Below, piece by piece: positions 1 to 7,798 of a DNA stretch of 18,010 nucleotides. How positions within the stretch are numbered: position 1 is the first letter of the stretch; each line of letters begins with the position of its first letter. Origin of the DNA: Pseudomonadota bacterium (GTDB lineage: Bacteria > Pseudomonadota > Gammaproteobacteria > Burkholderiales > Burkholderiaceae_C); contig JAJZHS010000011.1 in the NCBI GenBank assembly GCA_021798395.1, forward strand, positions 1-18,010, given 5' to 3'. The position numbers and the translations under genes are program-made. The notes below the pieces were generated by a model that was given only the letters and a program-made list of their open reading frames with translations, made no database searches and was not told where the DNA came from.

Positions 1-208
1 TGAGAGGGCAACAAGCGGGCAGCGGCAGCAAAGGGCTGGGGGAGCAGCAAGCAGTTGAGAGGGCAACAAGCCGGCAGACTGGGACGCCGCGCCGGGCCCC
101 CAAAAGGTCGCATGCATGCATGCCAGGGTCGACAGCGCGCGTGGGACGGATCAGCAGCAACGCGTCGCGCACGCACGCACGCGCCGGCGCGGCGGTATCA
201 TCGCGGCC
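1..208. repeat. Non-coding leader with 55-bp-spaced direct repeat
   Basis: No convincing gene is visible here. The 16-base string TGAGAGGGCAACAAGC occurs at 1-16 and again at 56-71, followed in both copies by a near-identical GGCAG, so the repeat period is 55 bp. Because the first copy begins exactly at the window edge, the array may extend to the left. Short tandem tetranucleotides follow (GCAT repeats near 110-123, GCAC-type repeats near 170-183). An open frame reaches back from the ohrR gene to 116, but its product there is Arg/Ala-rich and low complexity, so I treat it as non-coding. Confidence 0.5.
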
Positions 209-694
209 ATGCACCCTCCTGTTCCCGCGCAGGCGTTGACGGACACGGGCGCCGGCGCGGGCTCGCTGCGGCTGCAAGACCAGGTGTGCTTCGCCCTGTA
301 CTCGACGATGCTCGGCGTGCACAAGGTCTACCGCAAGCTGCTGCGCGCGCTCGGACTGACCTACCCGCAATACCTGGTTCTGCTGGTGCTGTGGGAACGC
401 GACGGCGTGACTGTGTCGCAGATCGGCGAGCGCCTGTTCCTCGACTCGGCCACGCTGACGCCGCTGCTCAAGCGCATGCAGGCGCTCGGATTGATCGAGC
501 GCCGCCGCGACCCCGCCGACGAGCGGCGGGTACTCGTCGAACTGAGCGCGCGCGGACGCGCGCTGCGCGCCAAGGCCGAGTCGATACCGGCCGAAGTGGC
601 GCAAGCCGCAGGCTGCCCGCTGCACGAGCTCGCCGATCTGCGCCAACGGCTGGTGGCGCTGCGCGCTCGGCTGCTCGACGCGCACCACGGCTGA
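209..694 (+). CDS. ohrR: OhrR, MarR-family organic peroxide sensor/repressor
   Basis: 161-residue winged-helix regulator. The OhrR reactive-cysteine signature LQDQVCFALYS places the peroxidatic Cys at residue 27; Tyr41 and Tyr52 lie 14 and 25 residues after it, the spacing of the two tyrosines that hydrogen-bond the sulfenate in Bacillus OhrR. A second Cys at 136 suggests the two-cysteine type, in which an intersubunit disulfide triggers release from DNA, as in Xanthomonas. The wing and recognition region is near residues 60-112 (SATLTPLLKRM, then DPADERRV). The start at 209 is chosen because residues encoded upstream are low-complexity; no strong ribosome site is visible, so the exact start is uncertain. 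It lies just upstream of ohr on the same strand, the usual pairing. It likely represses ohr, and perhaps itself, until oxidised by organic hydroperoxides. Confidence 0.93.
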   Translation: MHPPVPAQALTDTGAGAGSLRLQDQVCFALYSTMLGVHKVYRKLLRALGLTYPQYLVLLVLWERDGVTVSQIGERLFLDSATLTPLLKRMQALGLIERRRDPADERRVLVELSARGRALRAKAESIPAEVAQAAGCPLHELADLRQRLVALRARLLDAHHG

Positions 695-737
695 GAACCG
701 TTTGGCCAAGTCCACGTCGTCGCGTCGGATTTAAATC

Positions 738-758
738 GTGCACTATTATTTAGTGCAC
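738..758. promoter_or_regulatory. Candidate OhrR operator overlapping the ohr promoter
   Basis: A perfect inverted repeat: GTGCACTA at 738-745, five-base spacer TTATT, and TAGTGCAC at 751-758. It lies between ohrR and ohr, 18 bases before the ohr ATG, in the only AT-rich patch of the region. The hexamer TATTAT at 744-749 sits inside it and could be the -10 element of an ohr promoter, so a bound repressor would block RNA polymerase. No good -35 was found. Assignment to OhrR is inferred from position and symmetry. Confidence 0.6.
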
Positions 759-776
759 AACCATTTGGAGGACACC

Positions 777-1202
777 ATGTCACTTGACCGCGTGCTGTAC
801 CGCGCCCATGCCCGTGCCACCGGAGGCCGCGATGGCCGCGCACGCATTGACGAAGCCGGGCTGGACCTGGCGCTGTCGGTGCCGAAGGAACTCGGCGGAC
901 CCGGCGGCACCGGCGCCAATCCGGAGCAACTGTTCGCTGCCGGCTACGGCGCGTGCTTCATCGGCGCACTGAAGATGGTCGCGGCGCGCGAACGCATCGC
1001 GCTTCCGGCCGACCTCGCCGTCGAAGCCGTGGTGGGAATCGGGCCGCAGTCAGGCGGTTTCGGCATCGAGGTCGAACTGCGCGTCGAACTGCCCGGCATC
1101 GCGCCCGACGCGGCACGTGCGCTGATCGACAAGGCCCACGCCGTGTGCCCCTACTCGAACGCCACGCGCGGCAACATCGACGTTCGGCTCTGCCTGATCT
1201 GA
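777..1202 (+). CDS. ohr: Ohr, organic hydroperoxide resistance peroxidase (OsmC/Ohr family)
   Basis: 141-residue cytoplasmic thiol peroxidase that reduces organic and fatty-acid hydroperoxides, normally recycled by lipoylated proteins. Family hallmarks are visible: TGGRDGR, PEQLFAAGYGACFIGALK with the peroxidatic Cys60, and HAVCPYSNATRGN with the resolving Cys124. Arg18 and Glu50 match the Arg and Glu that complete the catalytic site in Xylella Ohr. An in-frame ATG exists at 738, but it falls inside the operator palindrome and lacks a ribosome site. The ATG at 777 has GGAGGA (767-772) just upstream and gives the standard family length. The gene follows ohrR by 82 bases and is probably its main target. 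Ohr is separated from general OsmC proteins by the VCPYSNATRGN motif. Confidence 0.96.
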   Translation: MSLDRVLYRAHARATGGRDGRARIDEAGLDLALSVPKELGGPGGTGANPEQLFAAGYGACFIGALKMVAARERIALPADLAVEAVVGIGPQSGGFGIEVELRVELPGIAPDAARALIDKAHAVCPYSNATRGNIDVRLCLI

Positions 1203-1213
1203 GGACCGGGGCA

Positions 1214-1241
1214 CGCGCGGCGGGAACTTCCGCGCCGCGCG
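1214..1241. terminator. Hairpin after ohr, possible terminator
   Basis: CGCGCGGC at 1214-1221 pairs perfectly with GCCGCGCG at 1234-1241 around a short interior that can also partly pair (GGAA/TTCC). It begins 12 bases after the ohr stop codon. There is no downstream T-run, so it is at best a non-canonical terminator or an mRNA 3'-end stabiliser. A second smaller hairpin (CGAGCC at 1262-1267, GGCTCG at 1272-1277) lies just before the ribosome site of the next gene. Confidence 0.35.
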
Positions 1242-1294
1242 CCTGATCGAATCCCGCAGTACGAGCCATGCGGCTCGCCTGCGAGGAGGACGCG

Positions 1295-2614
1295 ATGCTT
1301 CGAACGGCACGCAGCGCGCTTGCTTGCGCCGTGCTTGCCTGCGCCGTGCTTGCTTGCGCCGTGCTGGCCTGCGCCGTGCTTGCTGCGGCGGCCGGACCAC
1401 CGGTCGCCGCAGCGACGCTGACCCTGTCGTGCGGCGGCGGCGTGCAGGCCGACACCTGCCGCGACGCCGCGCAGCGATGGGCTCGGCAGCAGGGCCATCA
1501 GGTGCGCTTCGTCGATTTGCCGAATTCATCGACCGAGCGCCTCGCCCTGATCCAGCAGATGCTCGCGGGGCACTCCGCGCGCATCGACGTCTACCCCCTC
1601 GACATCGTCTGGCCCGGCCAGCTCGCCAGCGAGCTGATCGACCTCAGGCCGTACCTGCGTCCGGCGGACATCGAAGGCTTCGCCCAGGCCGATCTGCGCA
1701 GCGACACCGTCGATGGCCGCCTCGTGGCGCTGCCTTACTTCGCCGACGTCCCGCTGCTGTATTACCGCAAGGACCTCCTCGACGCGTTCGGCCTGCCGGT
1801 TCCGCGCAGCTGGGACGAACTCGGCCGCGTCGCGGCCGAAGCGCAGCGCCGCGCCCGCGCGGCCGGGCAGCCGCGGATCTGGGGCTACGTCTGGCAGGGT
1901 GCCGCCTACGAGGGGTTGAGCTGCAACGCGCTCGAATGGATCGCCTCGGCCGGCGGCGGCACGCTGGTCGACGCGCGCAGCGGTCGCGTCACCGTCGACA
2001 ATCCGCGCGCGCGCGCCGCGCTCGACATGGCACGCGGCTGGATCGGCACCATATCGCCGCTGGACGTGCTGAACATGCACGAGGAACAGGCCCGCGCGGC
2101 GTTCCAGTCGGGCCACGCCGTGTTCATGCGCAACTGGCCGTACGCGCGCGCGCTGCTCGAGCACCCGCGCAGCCCGGTGCGCGGCCGGGTCGGCGTCGCC
2201 CCGCTTCCCGCCGGGGCGGGCGGAAACACCGCGGCCACGCTGGGCGGATGGCAGTTCGCGGTGTCGCGCCATTCGCGTCATCCACGCGAAGCGACCGCCC
2301 TGATCGCGTACCTGACCGCGCCGCAGCAACAGCGTACCGACGCGCTTCAGGCCGGCCTGCTGCCCACGCGGACCGCGCTGTACGACGACGCCGAGCTGCG
2401 CGCGTCGCTGCCCGATTTCGCGGTGCTGACGCAGGCGCTGCGCGCCGCGGTCGAGCGCCCGTCCAGCGTCACGCGGGCGCGCTACGCGCGCGTCAGCGCG
2501 GCGTTCTCCGACGCGGTGCACGACATCGTCTCCGGGCGCAGCGCCACGGGGCCGACGCTGCGCCGGCTGCAGCGCCGCCTGCAACACATGGCGCCCGACG
2601 GCGCCTGGAACTGA
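1295..2614 (+). CDS. ABC transporter sugar-binding protein (family 1, trehalose/maltose type)
   Basis: 439-residue extracytoplasmic solute-binding protein, the substrate-capturing subunit of the downstream importer. After the export signal the mature part begins near ATLTLSCGG. It contains NSSTERLALIQQML, then RIDVYPLDIVWPGQLA, then GRLVALPYFADVPLLYYRKDLL. This signature is close to alpha-glucoside/trehalose binding proteins of the ThuE/AglE kind, as is the early Cys pair at residues 46 and 55. The start at 1295 has GAGGAGGA at 1283-1290; an upstream in-frame ATG at 1268 lies in a hairpin and lacks a ribosome site. The signal peptide (residues 1-39) is odd: four copies of Leu-Ala-Cys-Ala-Val from a 15-bp tandem repeat, each creating a lipobox-like A/S-x-L-A-C, so lipidation is possible. 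The sugar itself cannot be read from sequence. Confidence 0.88.
   Translation: MLRTARSALACAVLACAVLACAVLACAVLAAAAGPPVAAATLTLSCGGGVQADTCRDAAQRWARQQGHQVRFVDLPNSSTERLALIQQMLAGHSARIDVYPLDIVWPGQLASELIDLRPYLRPADIEGFAQADLRSDTVDGRLVALPYFADVPLLYYRKDLLDAFGLPVPRSWDELGRVAAEAQRRARAAGQPRIWGYVWQGAAYEGLSCNALEWIASAGGGTLVDARSGRVTVDNPRARAALDMARGWIGTISPLDVLNMHEEQARAAFQSGHAVFMRNWPYARALLEHPRSPVRGRVGVAPLPAGAGGNTAATLGGWQFAVSRHSRHPREATALIAYLTAPQQQRTDALQAGLLPTRTALYDDAELRASLPDFAVLTQALRAAVERPSSVTRARYARVSAAFSDAVHDIVSGRSATGPTLRRLQRRLQHMAPDGAWN
1319..1384 (+). repeat. 15-bp in-frame minisatellite inside the signal peptide
   Basis: Four tandem 15-bp units (1319-1333, 1334-1348, 1349-1363, 1364-1378), each of the form CTTGCTTGCGCCGTG with one or two third-base changes, followed by a partial unit to 1384. 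Each unit encodes Leu-Ala-Cys-Ala-Val. Copy-number change keeps the reading frame and alters the length of the hydrophobic core of the binding protein's signal peptide. Confidence 0.9.
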
Positions 2615-2634
2615 ACCCGCCGCCACCCGACACG

Positions 2635-3531
2635 ATGCATACCCGTACAGCCTGGATCTTCGTCATGCCACTGCTGCTGGCGCTCGCCACCGTCGCCGGG
2701 GTGCCGCTGCTGCACGTCCTCGGCTACAGCCTGACCGATGCCACGCTGTTCGCGCCGCACCACGCGCACTTCGTCGGCGTGGCCAACTACCTGGGCCGCG
2801 CGAACGGCGCGTGGACCGGGGTGCTGGCCGACCCGGGCTGGTGGCGCGCGGTGGGCAATACCCTGACCTTCGCGCTGGTGTCGGTGGCGCTGGAGACGGT
2901 GCTCGGCCTGGGCATCGCGCTGCTGCTGCAGCGCCCGATGCGCGGCGGCGTGCTGCTGCGCGCCGCCGTGCTGGTGCCGTGGGCCATCCCGACCGTGGTT
3001 TCCAGCCAGCTGTGGGCCTGGATGCTCGACGGGCAGAGCGGAGCGATCAACGCGTGGCTGCACGACGCCGGACTGCTCGCGCGGCCGCTGGCGTGGACCG
3101 CGGATCCGCGGCTGGCGCTGTTCGCGATCACCCTGGTCGACGTCTGGAAAAGCACGCCCTTCATGGCGCTGCTGCTGCTCGCCGGGCTGCAGACGCTGCC
3201 CCGCGAATGTTACGAAGCGGCGCGGGTCGACGGGGTGCCGCGCTGGCGCGTATTCTGGCACGTGACGCTGCCGCTGCTGCGCCCCGCGCTGGCGGTCGCG
3301 CTGGTGTTGCGCGCCATCGACGCGTTGCGCGTGTTCGACATCATCTACGTGATGACCGGATCGATGCCGCAGACGGCGTCGATCTCGGTCTACGCCCAGC
3401 AGCAGCTGGTCGGCTTTCGCGAGGTCGGCTACGGCTCGGCGGCTTCGACGCTGGTGTTCGCCATGGTCGCGCTGTGCGTGTTCGGCATGCTGCGCGCGGG
3501 CCGCGTGCGCCTGCTGGGACCGGCGCGATGA
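2635..3531 (+). CDS. Carbohydrate ABC transporter permease (MalF/UgpA-like)
   Basis: 298-residue inner-membrane permease of the CUT1 sugar-importer type. About six hydrophobic segments are visible, beginning with one at residues 5-25. The cytoplasmic EAA loop that docks on the ATPase reads YEAARVDGVPRWRVFWHVTL and is followed by PLLRPAL. The start at 2635 follows the binding-protein stop by 20 bases; the ribosome site is weak, so translation may be coupled to the gene upstream. The same frame stays open far upstream through the binding-protein gene, but that part is a GC-rich shadow with no matching features. The last bases overlap the next permease as ATGA, typical of a permease pair working as a heterodimer. 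Confidence 0.92.
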   Translation: MHTRTAWIFVMPLLLALATVAGVPLLHVLGYSLTDATLFAPHHAHFVGVANYLGRANGAWTGVLADPGWWRAVGNTLTFALVSVALETVLGLGIALLLQRPMRGGVLLRAAVLVPWAIPTVVSSQLWAWMLDGQSGAINAWLHDAGLLARPLAWTADPRLALFAITLVDVWKSTPFMALLLLAGLQTLPRECYEAARVDGVPRWRVFWHVTLPLLRPALAVALVLRAIDALRVFDIIYVMTGSMPQTASISVYAQQQLVGFREVGYGSAASTLVFAMVALCVFGMLRAGRVRLLGPAR

Positions 3532-4355
3532 TCGGCCTGCTGCGCCGCGTGCTGCTGCTGGCCGGCGTCGCCGCGACCGCCGGCTACGCGCTGCTGCCGC
3601 TGTACTACGCGGCCGTCAGTTCCCTGCAGCCGGCGTCCGCGCTTCCCGACGCCGCGCTGTTGCCGCGCCATCCCGACCTGCACAACTACGCGGCCGTGCT
3701 CGGCGACGGGCTGTTCATGCGCAGCGTGCTGAACTCCACGCTGCTGGCCTGCGGCGTGGTCTCGCTGTCGCTGTTGATCGCGCTGCCGGCGGCTTACGCG
3801 CTGACGCGCGCGCGCTTTCGCGGCCGGCGCGCCCTGCTGCTGGCCTTGCTCGGCGTGTCGATGTTCCCGCCGGTGGCGGTGCTTCCGGGCATGTTCGCGC
3901 TGGTGCGCGACCTCGGCCTGTACGACGCGCTGGGTGCGCTTCTGCTCAGCGACCTGTCGCTGACGCTGCCGTTCACGGTCTGGATCCTGGCCTCGTTCAT
4001 GGCCGACGTGCCGCGCGAACTCGAGGAAGCCGCGATGCTCGACGGCGCATCGGCAGCGCAAATCCTGCTGCGCATCGTCCTGCCCCTGCTGTGGCCGGCG
4101 ATCGCGACCACCGCGCTGCTGGCGTTCATCGCGGCATGGAACGAATTCATGTTCGCGCTGACGTTCGCGATTTCGCCCGAGCACCGCACGGTCCCGGTGG
4201 CCATTTCGCTGTTCAGCGGATCGAGCCCCTACGAATTGCCCTGGGGCGCGATCATGGCCGCTGCGGTCGTGGTCACGCTTCCGCTGGTCGCCGTGGTGCT
4301 GCTTTTCCACCGGCGCATCGTCGGCGGGCTGACGCGCGGCGCGCTCAAGGGATGA
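3528..4355 (+). CDS. Carbohydrate ABC transporter permease (MalG/UgpE-like)
   Basis: 275-residue second membrane subunit of the importer. It opens with a hydrophobic segment (residues 7-30), followed by the SSLQP periplasmic stretch characteristic of MalG-type permeases (NYAAVLGDG, then RSVLNSTLLA). Its EAA loop is LEEAAMLDGASAAQILLRIV followed by LPLLWPAIATT. The late AAWNEFMFALTF motif is also standard for the family. The ATG at 3528 overlaps the stop of the first permease by ATGA, so the two should be made in a 1:1 coupled manner. The gene ends 15 bases before the ATPase gene. Nothing is truncated or unusual in length. Confidence 0.93.
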   Translation: MIGLLRRVLLLAGVAATAGYALLPLYYAAVSSLQPASALPDAALLPRHPDLHNYAAVLGDGLFMRSVLNSTLLACGVVSLSLLIALPAAYALTRARFRGRRALLLALLGVSMFPPVAVLPGMFALVRDLGLYDALGALLLSDLSLTLPFTVWILASFMADVPRELEEAAMLDGASAAQILLRIVLPLLWPAIATTALLAFIAAWNEFMFALTFAISPEHRTVPVAISLFSGSSPYELPWGAIMAAAVVVTLPLVAVVLLFHRRIVGGLTRGALKG

Positions 4356-4370
4356 CGACGGGACACGGAC

Positions 4371-5465
<1,095 letters not shown>

Positions 5466-5493
5466 GCCGCCGCCGTTTCGCAGACGCGATGGA

Positions 5494-6219
5494 CTAGAAA
5501 GTCAGCTGCAGCGTCATCGCCACCCCGGAGAAAGTCCCGCTGAGGCTTGCGCGCTGCAGCGCCAGGGCGCCCGCGGTATCGAGCAGGTAGTCGTCCTCCT
5601 CGACGGCGACCTGCTGCCCCGACGGATCGGTCATGCGCGTGCGCAACGCCACGGTCACCGTCGTGCTCGAAATGCCCGGCTCGATGGTGTAGCTCAGCGA
5701 CTCGCTGCCGGTGGGCACGCTCAGGGTCGCGTCGCTGTAGCAGTCGTAGGCGACCACTGTGGCACTGTCGCCGAGCACGACCGTGGCCGGCACCACGCCG
5801 GGAACCGGCGCCACGCAATACGCCGCCGACGTCACGTAGCCCAGCGGGGCGTAGCTGGTGGACAGGTACGCCTGCTGCGTCTCGCTCAACGCCAGAGTCT
5901 GGCCGGCGACGGAGACGCTGCCGCTGAAACTGCTGCTCGACAGCAGCGCGGTCTGGCCGTTGAACACGGTGGGGGCTCCGATCGGCGCCAGCGTCAGCGT
6001 GACGCTTCCACCGACCGGATACGTCACCCCGGACACCGATGCCGAGCCGCTGATCGACGCCGTCTTCTGGAATCCGCTGGTTTCGAGCGCGACCATCGCC
6101 GCCTCGAGTCCGAAGGTGGTGCCGGGCGGCGGCAGCGTGGTTCCGCCGCCTCCGCCTCCGCAACCAGCCAGCGCGGCTCCGGCAGCGATCAGCACCGTCA
6201 GGTACACAGGGCGCGTCAT
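5494..6219 (-). CDS. Lipoprotein of unknown function
   Basis: 241-residue protein with a clear lipoprotein signal: MTRPVYLTVLIAAGAALAGC, with the lipidated Cys at residue 20, followed by a run of six glycines and a TTLPPPGTT linker. The body is rich in Ser, Thr, Val and Gly with alternating hydrophobic residues (SISGSASVSGV, GSVTLTLAP, SGSVSVAGQTLAL), suggesting a mostly beta-strand fold. It has two cysteines, at 135 and 160, that could form a disulfide. I do not recognise a family. The start is supported by AAGGGGAG (6228-6235, complementary strand) eight bases upstream. It is convergent with the sugar ATPase and divergent from the first diguanylate cyclase, so it is probably a single-gene unit. 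Outer-membrane or periplasmic localisation follows from the lipobox; function is open. Confidence 0.82.
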   Translation of the reverse strand: MTRPVYLTVLIAAGAALAGCGGGGGGTTLPPPGTTFGLEAAMVALETSGFQKTASISGSASVSGVTYPVGGSVTLTLAPIGAPTVFNGQTALLSSSSFSGSVSVAGQTLALSETQQAYLSTSYAPLGYVTSAAYCVAPVPGVVPATVVLGDSATVVAYDCYSDATLSVPTGSESLSYTIEPGISSTTVTVALRTRMTDPSGQQVAVEEDDYLLDTAGALALQRASLSGTFSGVAMTLQLTF

Positions 6220-6403
6220 ATCGTGATCTCCCCTTGTCCGGGCACGCGTTCCCGGCGTGCGCGATTCGGCTGCAGTGTGCCGCGCCGCGGCACCCCCGCG
6301 CCTTCAGCCACATCAACAAACCAGGCATGCGCGCGAGGCAAGACGGCTCGACAAGCGTGTCGAGCAGGGTTGACGCCAAGCCAAAGCCGTGCCAAATTAA
6401 GCT
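6220..6403. promoter_or_regulatory. Divergent intergenic region with two palindromes and a -35-like box
   Basis: This 184-base gap separates two divergent genes. It holds a 17-base palindrome at 6277-6293 (arms GTGCCGCG and CGCGGCAC around one central C). It also holds a perfect inverted repeat at 6346-6365 (GCTCGACA, spacer AGCG, TGTCGAGC). Four bases after the second lies TTGACG (6370-6375), one mismatch from a sigma-70 -35 box. Only a poor AT-rich -10 (near 6393-6400) follows, so the promoter call is tentative. The second palindrome is placed like an operator for the diguanylate cyclase gene. Confidence 0.4.
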
Positions 6404-7798
6404 ATGCGAAACCAGTCCCCACTGAAAGCGTCGAGCTGGCAAGCCGCAACCGCAGCATCGGCGGCGAAGCGTCGCGCCCCGCGAAGCGCCGGGCGTGGCT
6501 CCGAGACGTCGCAGCCCGCAGCGCCGCGCGACACCATGCCCCGGGGTCCGTGGCTCGACGATCTGCCCGCCGGGGTGGTCGTGATCGTCGACGGCCGCTT
6601 CCGCTACGCGAACCGCGCTGCGCTGGCGCTGATGGACGCCGACGTGCCGGAGATGTTCGTCGGCCACCCGGTCGCCGATTTCGTGCATCCGCTCGATCTG
6701 CACCGGGTCGAGGCGCGGATTCGCTACGCGGCCGAGGCGGCGGGTTCGAACCCGCCGACCGAATTTCGCGTCTATACGTGCCGCCGGGGCGCGCGGGTGC
6801 TGGCGATGACGAGCAACCACACGACCTTCGAAGGTCGCGACGCTGTGCTGGCTGCGTTCGTCGACATGAGCCATCGGGCCGAAATGGACGCGCGCCTGCA
6901 GGAAACCGAGCGCAATTTCCAGCGCATCATGAACACCATGCAGGACGTGTTCTACCGCACCGACGCGCAAGGCGTGACCCGCTACGTCTGTCCCGCGGTG
7001 AAGAACGTGCTGGGCTACAGCGCCGAGGAGATCATCGGACTTCCGGCGGCTGCGTTCTATCCGGACGCCAGCGAACGCGAGCGCCTGGTGCAGGCGATCC
7101 GCGAAACCGGTTTCGTGCACGACTTCCCCGGGCGGATGCGGCGCGCGGACGGAACGATCATCGACATTTCGATCAGCACCCACGCGTTGTTCGACGAGCG
7201 CGGCCAGTTCGCCGGAGTCGAAGGCATTTGGCGCGACATCACCCAGCGCAAGGCGATGGAGCGCGAACTCGAACGCATGGCCACGCGCGACGAACTGACC
7301 GGCCTGCCGAACCGGCGCTCCATCCTGAGCGCGCTGGAGCAGGCCATCGAGCGCCGCGGTGGTCGCCGTGATGCGGCGCCGCTGTGCGTGCTGATGATCG
7401 ACCTGGATTTCTTCAAGCGCATCAACGACGCCTACGGCCATCTGGCCGGCGACGCCGCGCTGCAGCACGTGACGGCGATCCTGCAGCAGATCAGCCGCGA
7501 CGGCGACGTGCTGGGCCGCCTCGGCGGAGAAGAGTTCCTGCTCATCGTCGACGGCGCCGGGCTGCAGGCCGCACACGACGTCGCCGAGCGCATTCGCGCC
7601 GCGGTCGAGGGGCGCCCGCCACCGGGCCTGCCGGAAGGCGGCCTGACGGTCAGCATCGGCGTGGCGCAATGGAGCCCGGGCGACCGCGACGCCCGCGCGC
7701 TGCTCGACCGGGCCGACCGCGCCATGTACGCGGCCAAGAACGCCGGCCGCAACCGCGTGCACCGCGCCCTCGCGGGCGTGGTCGAAGACACGCCATGA
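6404..7798 (+). CDS. PAS-PAS-GGDEF diguanylate cyclase
   Basis: 464-residue predicted c-di-GMP synthase. After a basic, Ala-rich N-terminus (1-44), two PAS sensor domains follow (about 48-160 and 168-285; the second ends with the typical GIWRDITQRKAMEREL linker), then a GGDEF domain (about 290-455). The domain has DELTGLPNRR, the metal-binding LMIDLDFFKRINDAYGH, the active-site GGEEF at 374-378, and the inhibitory I-site RDGD at 365-368 exactly five residues before it, so it should be active and product-inhibited. No transmembrane segment is seen; it is likely soluble, and the ligand of the PAS domains is unknown. The start is uncertain: 6404 has no good ribosome site, a -35-like box sits just upstream, and Met45 (6536) begins the conserved part. 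Its stop overlaps a downstream ATG as ATGA. Confidence 0.92.
   Translation: MRNQSPLKASSWQAATAASAAKRRAPRSAGRGSETSQPAAPRDTMPRGPWLDDLPAGVVVIVDGRFRYANRAALALMDADVPEMFVGHPVADFVHPLDLHRVEARIRYAAEAAGSNPPTEFRVYTCRRGARVLAMTSNHTTFEGRDAVLAAFVDMSHRAEMDARLQETERNFQRIMNTMQDVFYRTDAQGVTRYVCPAVKNVLGYSAEEIIGLPAAAFYPDASERERLVQAIRETGFVHDFPGRMRRADGTIIDISISTHALFDERGQFAGVEGIWRDITQRKAMERELERMATRDELTGLPNRRSILSALEQAIERRGGRRDAAPLCVLMIDLDFFKRINDAYGHLAGDAALQHVTAILQQISRDGDVLGRLGGEEFLLIVDGAGLQAAHDVAERIRAAVEGRPPPGLPEGGLTVSIGVAQWSPGDRDARALLDRADRAMYAAKNAGRNRVHRALAGVVEDTP

Noticed and set aside
738..776. Upstream in-frame ATG for ohr
   Set aside because: It lies within the operator palindrome and lacks a ribosome site. The ATG at 777 has GGAGGA and gives the standard 141-residue Ohr.
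1319..1384. Sequencing or assembly artefact in the signal-peptide repeat
   Set aside because: The units differ by silent third-base changes and preserve the frame, which argues for a real repeat; a read-level check would settle it.
1324..2634. Upstream extension of the first permease frame through the binding-protein gene
   Set aside because: The extension is Arg-rich and lacks any motif, while the binding-protein frame carries the signal peptide and family signatures. The permease begins at the ATG at 2635.
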